The notes beneath the pieces are model-generated. The model was not told the origin of the DNA, ran no database searches, and was given only the letters and a program-made list of their open reading frames with translations. From Aliamphritea spongicola (lineage in GTDB: Bacteria > Pseudomonadota > Gammaproteobacteria > Pseudomonadales > Balneatricaceae), in NCBI GenBank assembly GCA_024347235.1, contig AP025283.1, positions 1,302,001 through 1,366,000 of the forward strand: a stretch of 64,000 nucleotides of DNA. The letters are read 5' to 3'. Positions within the stretch are counted from its first letter, which is position 1; the number at the start of each line of letters is the position of its first letter. Below are positions 59,453-64,000 of the stretch, piece by piece. A program made the translations under genes and the position numbers.

Positions 59453-61590
59453 ATGAGCTATCAGGTTCTGGCGCGAAAATGGCGCCCTGCTACATTCCAG
59501 GAAATGGTTGGCCAGGAGCACGTGCTTAAAGCACTGGTAAACGCGCTCGACGATGACCGGTTGCACCATGCTTATCTGTTCACAGGCACCCGCGGGTGGG
59601 TAAAACCTCTATCGCGCGCCTGTTTGCCAAATCGCTGAACTGTGCCAATGGTGTGTCTTCTTCTCCTTGTGGAGTGTGTGCGCCCTGTCAGGAAATCAGC
59701 GAAGGACGTTTTGTTGACCTGATTGAGGTGGATGCGGCGTCACGTACCAAGGTTGAAGATACCCGTGAGTTGCTGGAAAACGTTCAGTATGCGCCGACCC
59801 ACGGTCGTTATAAGGTTTACCTCATCGATGAGGTGCACATGCTGTCGACGCACTCTTTCAATGCGTTGTTAAAGACACTGGAAGAGCCTCCTCCACATGT
59901 TAAGTTTCTGCTGGCTACCACGGATCCGCAGAAACTGCCGGTGACAATCCTGTCCCGTTGTTTACAGTTTAATCTGAAGAACATGATTCCTGAGCGGATC
60001 GTTGATCATCTTCGGCATGTTTTAACCCAGGAATCCATTAAGTTTGAAGAGCCTGCGCTGTGGTTGCTTGCTCGCTCTGCTGACGGCTCTATGCGGGATG
60101 CAATGAGTCTGACGGATCAGGCGATTGCTTTTGGTGCTGGTGAAATTAATGAAGCAGATGCCCGCTCAATGCTGGGCACCATTGATCAGCGTCTGGTATA
60201 CCGTTTGCTCGATAGCCTGGTGGCGCAGAATGCAAAGGATATGCTGGCGACGGTGAGCGATCTGGCGCAGTTTTCACCGGATTACAATACCGTGTTAGGG
60301 GATCTGATCAGCCTGCTGCACCGGATAGCACTGGGGCAGGTGATGCCGGATGCCGTTGATAATGGAATGGGTGATCGGGATCAGGTGCTTGAACTGGCAC
60401 GGCAGTTGTCTGCTGAAGATGTACAGCTGTATTACCAGGTTGCTTTGTTGGGCCGTAAAGATCTGCCCTATGTGCCGGATGCCCGTGAAGGTCTGGAAAT
60501 GGTTATGTTGCGGATGCTGGCATTCCGTCCGGCGTCTGCGCCACCGCGAAGTGGCGATAAGCCGCAGTCAGCCTCTGCTGTTTCTGATGGTGAGGCCGAA
60601 CCGGCGGCAGATACTCAGAACAGTTCACAGTCCACTGCTCCGGCTGCTTCTCCAGTGGTTGAAAATGTGGCAGCACCGGCCGTGGAACAAACTGCTGAAG
60701 CCGTGCCAGCTCCACCTGTTATTCCGGCTGCTGGGCCTGCTGAAGCTCCTGCAGTTGCTGCACAACCAGAGGTTCCTGTTCAGAGACCTCAGCCGGTTAC
60801 AGAACCCCCTGTAACATCCCTTGTACAGGAGCAGGTTCAGGAAGCTGAGCCGCCAGTTGCAGCTGAGCCAGTCCAGCAGCCTGTTACTGAGACCGTTCCA
60901 GTTGCTCAGGAGCCTGTGGCAGTACAGCCTCAGCAATCGGCGCCTGTTCATGATGTACCGCCGTGGGAAGAGCCGCCGGCATATGATGAGTCTTATTTCT
61001 CAGGTGCACCGCAGGAGGCGTCTGAACCGTCAAAAAAGCCTGAAGAGATGAATCAGCCATCGGCAGCGGTGGCTCAGAGTGCTGCTGTGGCTGAACAGCC
61101 GGCACCTGCAGTGACTGCTGCTCCGACGAACGTAGCGGACGGTTATATTGCCGAGCCTGTCGCGGAAAAATCTCGCAGCAACTGGCTGAGCTGGATGTGT
61201 CTCAGTGGGTACTGCTGGTGGATGAACTTGGCTTGTCGGGCATGACCTATATGATTGCTGCGAATACCTCGCTGGAAGCTGTCAGTGAAGGTGTGTTCAG
61301 ATTCCACTATGCTGATGAACAGAGAAATATTCTCAATGAAGTTCATACTGACCGTATTTCTGCAGCGCTGAGCGATTATTTTCAGCAACCACTTCAGGTA
61401 GAATTCGAACTGGGAATCTTTAGCCGGGAAACGCCGAGTCTGTATCGTTCGCGCAAAAGTCAGAGCGACTGGCGCAGGCCGTTACTGCGATCGAAACCGA
61501 TGCGACGGTTCAGGCAATTATTGAGCGTTTTGGCGGGCGGATTGATATTTCCTCCGTTGCCCCCATTGATGCACCGGTAACTCTGCATTA
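59453..61590 (+). CDS. dnaX: DNA polymerase III subunits tau and gamma, three frame breaks
   Basis: Clamp-loader ATPase; tau is about 713 residues. SYQVLARKWRPATFQEMVGQ begins the AAA domain, Walker A is GTRGVGKTSIARLFAKSLNC (one G added at 59593-59595), the zinc cluster is CPCGVCAPC-like (SPCGVCAPCQEI), and Walker B/SRC follow (YLIDEVHMLS, TILSRCLQF). A long Pro/Ala/Glu/Val linker (about 360-560) leads to the tau-specific C-terminus (QQLAELDVSQWVLLVDELGL), joined after breaks near 61168 and 61440. An internal slippery site at 61032-61038 would yield gamma. Confidence 0.96.
61014..61093 (+). promoter_or_regulatory. dnaX programmed -1 frameshift signal
   Basis: A AAA AAG at 61032-61038 is in the zero frame (tcA AAA AAG). 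A GGAGG lies 13 bases upstream (61014-61018). A long stem-loop starts 15 bases downstream: CAGCCA/TGGCTG and GCAGC/GCTGC with a bridging CG/TG and one bulge, loop 61068-61080. After a -1 slip the next codons are GCC TGA, so the product ends one residue later, just as E. coli gamma does. Confidence 0.85.
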
Positions 61591-61663
61591 ATTAAAAATC
61601 ACAGTTTTTACTTAGTTGGCACCTGTGCTGCCGACGACAGATAGACAAATATCGAGGTTTATT

Positions 61664-61990
61664 ATGATGAAAGGTGGAATGGGCAACCTGATGAAACAGG
61701 CCCAGAAAATGCAGGAAGAACTGCAAAAAGCCCAGGAAGAAGTCGCCAAAGCGGAAGTTAACGGTGAGTCAGGTGCCGGCATGGTGAAGATCGTTATGAA
61801 TGGTCGTCATGATGTAAAACGGGTTGAAATTGGTGACAGCCTGATGGAAGAAGATAAAGAAATTCTGGAAGACCTGATTGCGGCTGCGGTGAATGATGCG
61901 GTACGTAAAGTTGAGTCTGCCAACCAGGAGCGTATGGCCAAAGTAACCGGTGGTATGGGTATGCCACCAGGCTTCAATATGCCGTTCTAA
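61664..61990 (+). CDS. ybaB: YbaB/EbfC nucleoid-associated protein
   Basis: Intact 108-residue dimeric DNA-binding protein. [20 protein letters not shown] and [21 protein letters not shown] flank a central sheet; ends with the Met/Pro/Gly-rich tail [11 protein letters not shown] 61664 follows GAGG. Standard dnaX-ybaB-recR order. Confidence 0.96.
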   Translation: MMKGGMGNLMKQAQKMQEELQKAQEEVAKAEVNGESGAGMVKIVMNGRHDVKRVEIGDSLMEEDKEILEDLIAAAVNDAVRKVESANQERMAKVTGGMGMPPGFNMPF

Positions 61991-61999
61991 GGGGCGTTT

Positions 62000-62598
62000 A
62001 TGTCATTCAGTCCGTTGATTCAGTCGCTGGTTGAAGCATTTCGTTGCTTGCCGGGTGTCGGGCCGAAAACCGCCCAGCGTATGGCGTTTCATATGCTTGA
62101 GCGTGACCGGGAAGGTGGTATTAAACTGTCTGAAACGTTACAGCAAGCTATCGAAAATGTGGGTCGCTGCAGCCGCTGCCGGACGTTATCAGAGCATGAG
62201 TTGTGTGAAATCTGTGATGACAGCAGCCGTGACAGCACCAAACTCTGTATCCTTGAAACGCCGGTGGATGTGCTGGCGGTGGAGCAGACCGGCGGTTTCA
62301 ATGGTCACTACTTCGTGCTGATGGGGCATTTGTCCCCGATTGACGGAATTGGCCCTCAGGATCTGGGGCTCGATGTTTTGCTTGAGCAGATTGACGGTGC
62401 CGGAATTGAAGAAATTATTCTGGCAACCAATCCGACGGTCGAAGGGAAGCGACCGCTCACTATATCGCTGAGCAGGTTAAGGATATGGGGATCAAAGTCA
62501 CCCGTATTGCTCACGGAGTGCCGGTGGGTGGTGAACTTGAATTTGTTGATGGTGGTACTCTGGCGCATGCGTTGGCAGGTCGCCGTTCACTTCTCTGA
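62000..62598 (+). CDS. recR: recombination protein RecR, one frame break
   Basis: RecFOR-pathway clamp protein, about 199 residues. HhH region [20 protein letters not shown], zinc finger [18 protein letters not shown], and Toprim domain ([15 protein letters not shown]). One G added at 62444-62446 restores [19 protein letters not shown] and the end [13 protein letters not shown]. Confidence 0.96.
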
Positions 62599-62621
62599 GA
62601 AGCCTTTTGCAGGAACTGTTT

Positions 62622-63795
62622 ATGAATGCTGGAAGTGCAGCGTCTTATGATTATTTAGCGTTGGAAGAGGCTGCCAAAACCCCGGTCTGGATCCGTACAG
62701 ATGAAGCGTTGGCTGAGTGCTGTCAGCACTGGCTGACATTGCCATTAATCGCGCTGGATACCGAGTTTATCCGGGTCGATACCTTCTATCCTCTGCCGGG
62801 GTTAATCCAGGTAGCGGATGACCGTCATTGTTATTTGCTGGATCCGCTGACGCTGGAAAACTACGGGCCTCTTGTTGAGGTATTCCGTGCGGAGTCTGTG
62901 CTGAAAGTTCTGCACGCCTGTAATGAAGATTTAGAGTTGTTTCTCTACATGCTGGGTGAAATGCCTTCACCTGTCTTTGATACGCAGGTCGCAGCTGGCT
63001 TTTTAGGCTGGGGCTTTTCAATGGGATATCAGCGAATTGTAGAGCATGCCCTGGGCGTGGCGATCGGTAAAGGGAAACCCGTTCTGACTGGCTGCAACGG
63101 CCTCTGACCGCGGCGCAAGAACATTATGCTACGCTGGATGTGGCGTATCTGCCTGCACTGTATCTCAAGCAGAAAGACGCGCTGGATGCCCGCGATATGA
63201 CAAGTTGGCTGGAAGATGAGTTACAGGTCTTGCTGGCCAGTATTCCTGATCAGGATCCTGACGGAGTGCATTATTATAAGCGTTTCAGTCAGGCCTGGAA
63301 GTTGCCGGCTGAAAAGCTGGCGGCACTGCGTGACCTGACCGCCTGGCGCGAACGTATATGTCGTCAGCGCGATGTGCCCCGGAACCGGGTACTGAGAAAT
63401 CAGGCACTGATTGACATTGTTTATAAGTGGCCCACTTCCGAATATGCGCTGTCTCAGATTGATGATATTCATCCCCGGGCGGTGCGGCAGGACGGCGCGA
63501 CTATACTGAGCTATCTGAAAATGGCAAAGATTCTGCTGCGGCCAGTCCGCCGGAATCCATTGTGCAGCCGCTTAGCTATGACTGGAATAAGCCGTTAAAG
63601 CAGCTAAAGGCAATGGCCCGTGAAAAAGCTGCTGAGCTGGATATGGCACCTGAGGTGCTGTTGCGCAAGAAGGATCTGGATGCGCTGATCCGAACAGGTG
63701 AGCAGGGTGAGTACAGCTTGCCAGAAAGTTTAAGCGGTTGGCGAAAATCGGTAATTGGCGATGCGCTGGTTGCTAAACTGAAAGAAATTGCATAA
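62622..63795 (+). CDS. rnd: ribonuclease D, two frame breaks
   Basis: 3'-5' exonuclease trimming tRNA and other RNAs; about 391 residues. DEDD motifs are [26 protein letters not shown] and, after one G added at 63071-63073, [20 protein letters not shown]. An HRDC domain ([20 protein letters not shown]) follows; a second break is near 63527. Confidence 0.94.
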
Positions 63796-63828
63796 AGCAG
63801 CCTGTTTACTGGCTGTTCCGGAATCCCT

Positions 63829-64000
63829 ATGAAAAAGATCTGTAGTGTTTTTAAAAGCTCGAAAAAGGACGAAATGTACCTGTATGTTGATAAGCAGGAA
63901 CAGCTTGCCCGTGTGCCGGATGCACTGAAAACCATGTTTGGCACCCCGTTGCATGTATTCGATATGCTGATCACACCGGAAAAGAAAATGGCCCGTGTGG
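63829..64000 (+). CDS. YcgL-domain protein, 3' partial
   Basis: First 57 residues only: MKKICSVFKSSKKDEMYLYV, DKQEQLARVPDALKTMFGTP. The SSKKDxxYLYV block identifies the YcgL family, small proteins of unknown function often near rnd. The window ends inside it. Confidence 0.8.
   Translation, partial: MKKICSVFKSSKKDEMYLYVDKQEQLARVPDALKTMFGTPLHVFDMLITPEKKMARV

Overview
The window comes from a marine gammaproteobacterium of the Oceanospirillaceae kind (Amphritea, Neptunomonas or Marinobacterium relatives). The rRNA sequences, gammaproteobacterial gene clusters (petABC-sspAB, rsmI/lpoA-yraN-diaA-dolP, dnaX-ybaB-recR) and a TRAP/D-lactate locus support this. The genus is a guess from memory of such sequences, not a search.

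The main technical fact is that about 60 reading-frame breaks lie in genes that are otherwise well conserved, including genes no bacterium can lose (rpsI, dnaX, petB, aceE). Nearly all are repaired by adding one base to a short homopolymer, so they look like homopolymer undercalls in the sequence record. I list each broken gene as one CDS over its reconstructed extent and give the break positions.

Layout. 1-3.3 kb: a ketoacyl-ACP synthase fragment, rarD, a Gate-domain membrane protein and an Lrp-type regulator. 3.3-4.3 kb: a noncoding stretch holding two tandem minus-strand GGA-rich small RNA genes, which I read as a CsrB/RsmZ-type pair, followed by a TPP riboswitch for thiC. 6.2-12.7 kb: a DUF5062-like protein, a YcbL-type hydrolase, a second ZapE-like ATPase, a lipoate ligase, pfkA and aceK. 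12.7-18.5 kb: a complete rrn operon (two promoters, 16S, tRNA-Ile only, 23S, 5S). 18.6-25.6 kb: a hypothetical gene, amt, mnmH, tapT, an SSS symporter with a variant metallophosphoesterase, and a universal stress protein. 25.6-31.8 kb: D-lactate dehydrogenase, a DctMQP TRAP transporter and a divergent PdhR-type regulator, with two TTGGT-NNN-ACCAA operators between them. 32.3-37 kb: aceE-aceF. 37-42.6 kb: a sugar-nucleotide operon galU-pgi-(variant ugd)-vanZ-like-pmm. 42.7-45.9 kb: a small unknown gene, then moaB-moeA-moaD-mobA. 46-52.3 kb: zapE, rplM-rpsI, petABC, sspAB. 52.4-56.7 kb: dolP, diaA, yraN and lpoA opposite rsmI. 56.8-64 kb: RNase P RNA, a membrane diguanylate cyclase, dnaX with an intact programmed -1 frameshift signal, ybaB, recR, rnd and the start of a ycgL-type gene.

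The central-carbon genes form a coherent set: lactate uptake and oxidation to pyruvate, pyruvate dehydrogenase E1/E2, a lipoate ligase able to supply E2, AceK at the isocitrate branch point and PfkA. The most interesting unexplained items are the tandem GGA-rich RNAs, the dnaX recoding signal, the UDP-glucose dehydrogenase relative lacking its catalytic cysteine, and the metallophosphoesterase with altered metal-site motifs beside an SSS transporter.
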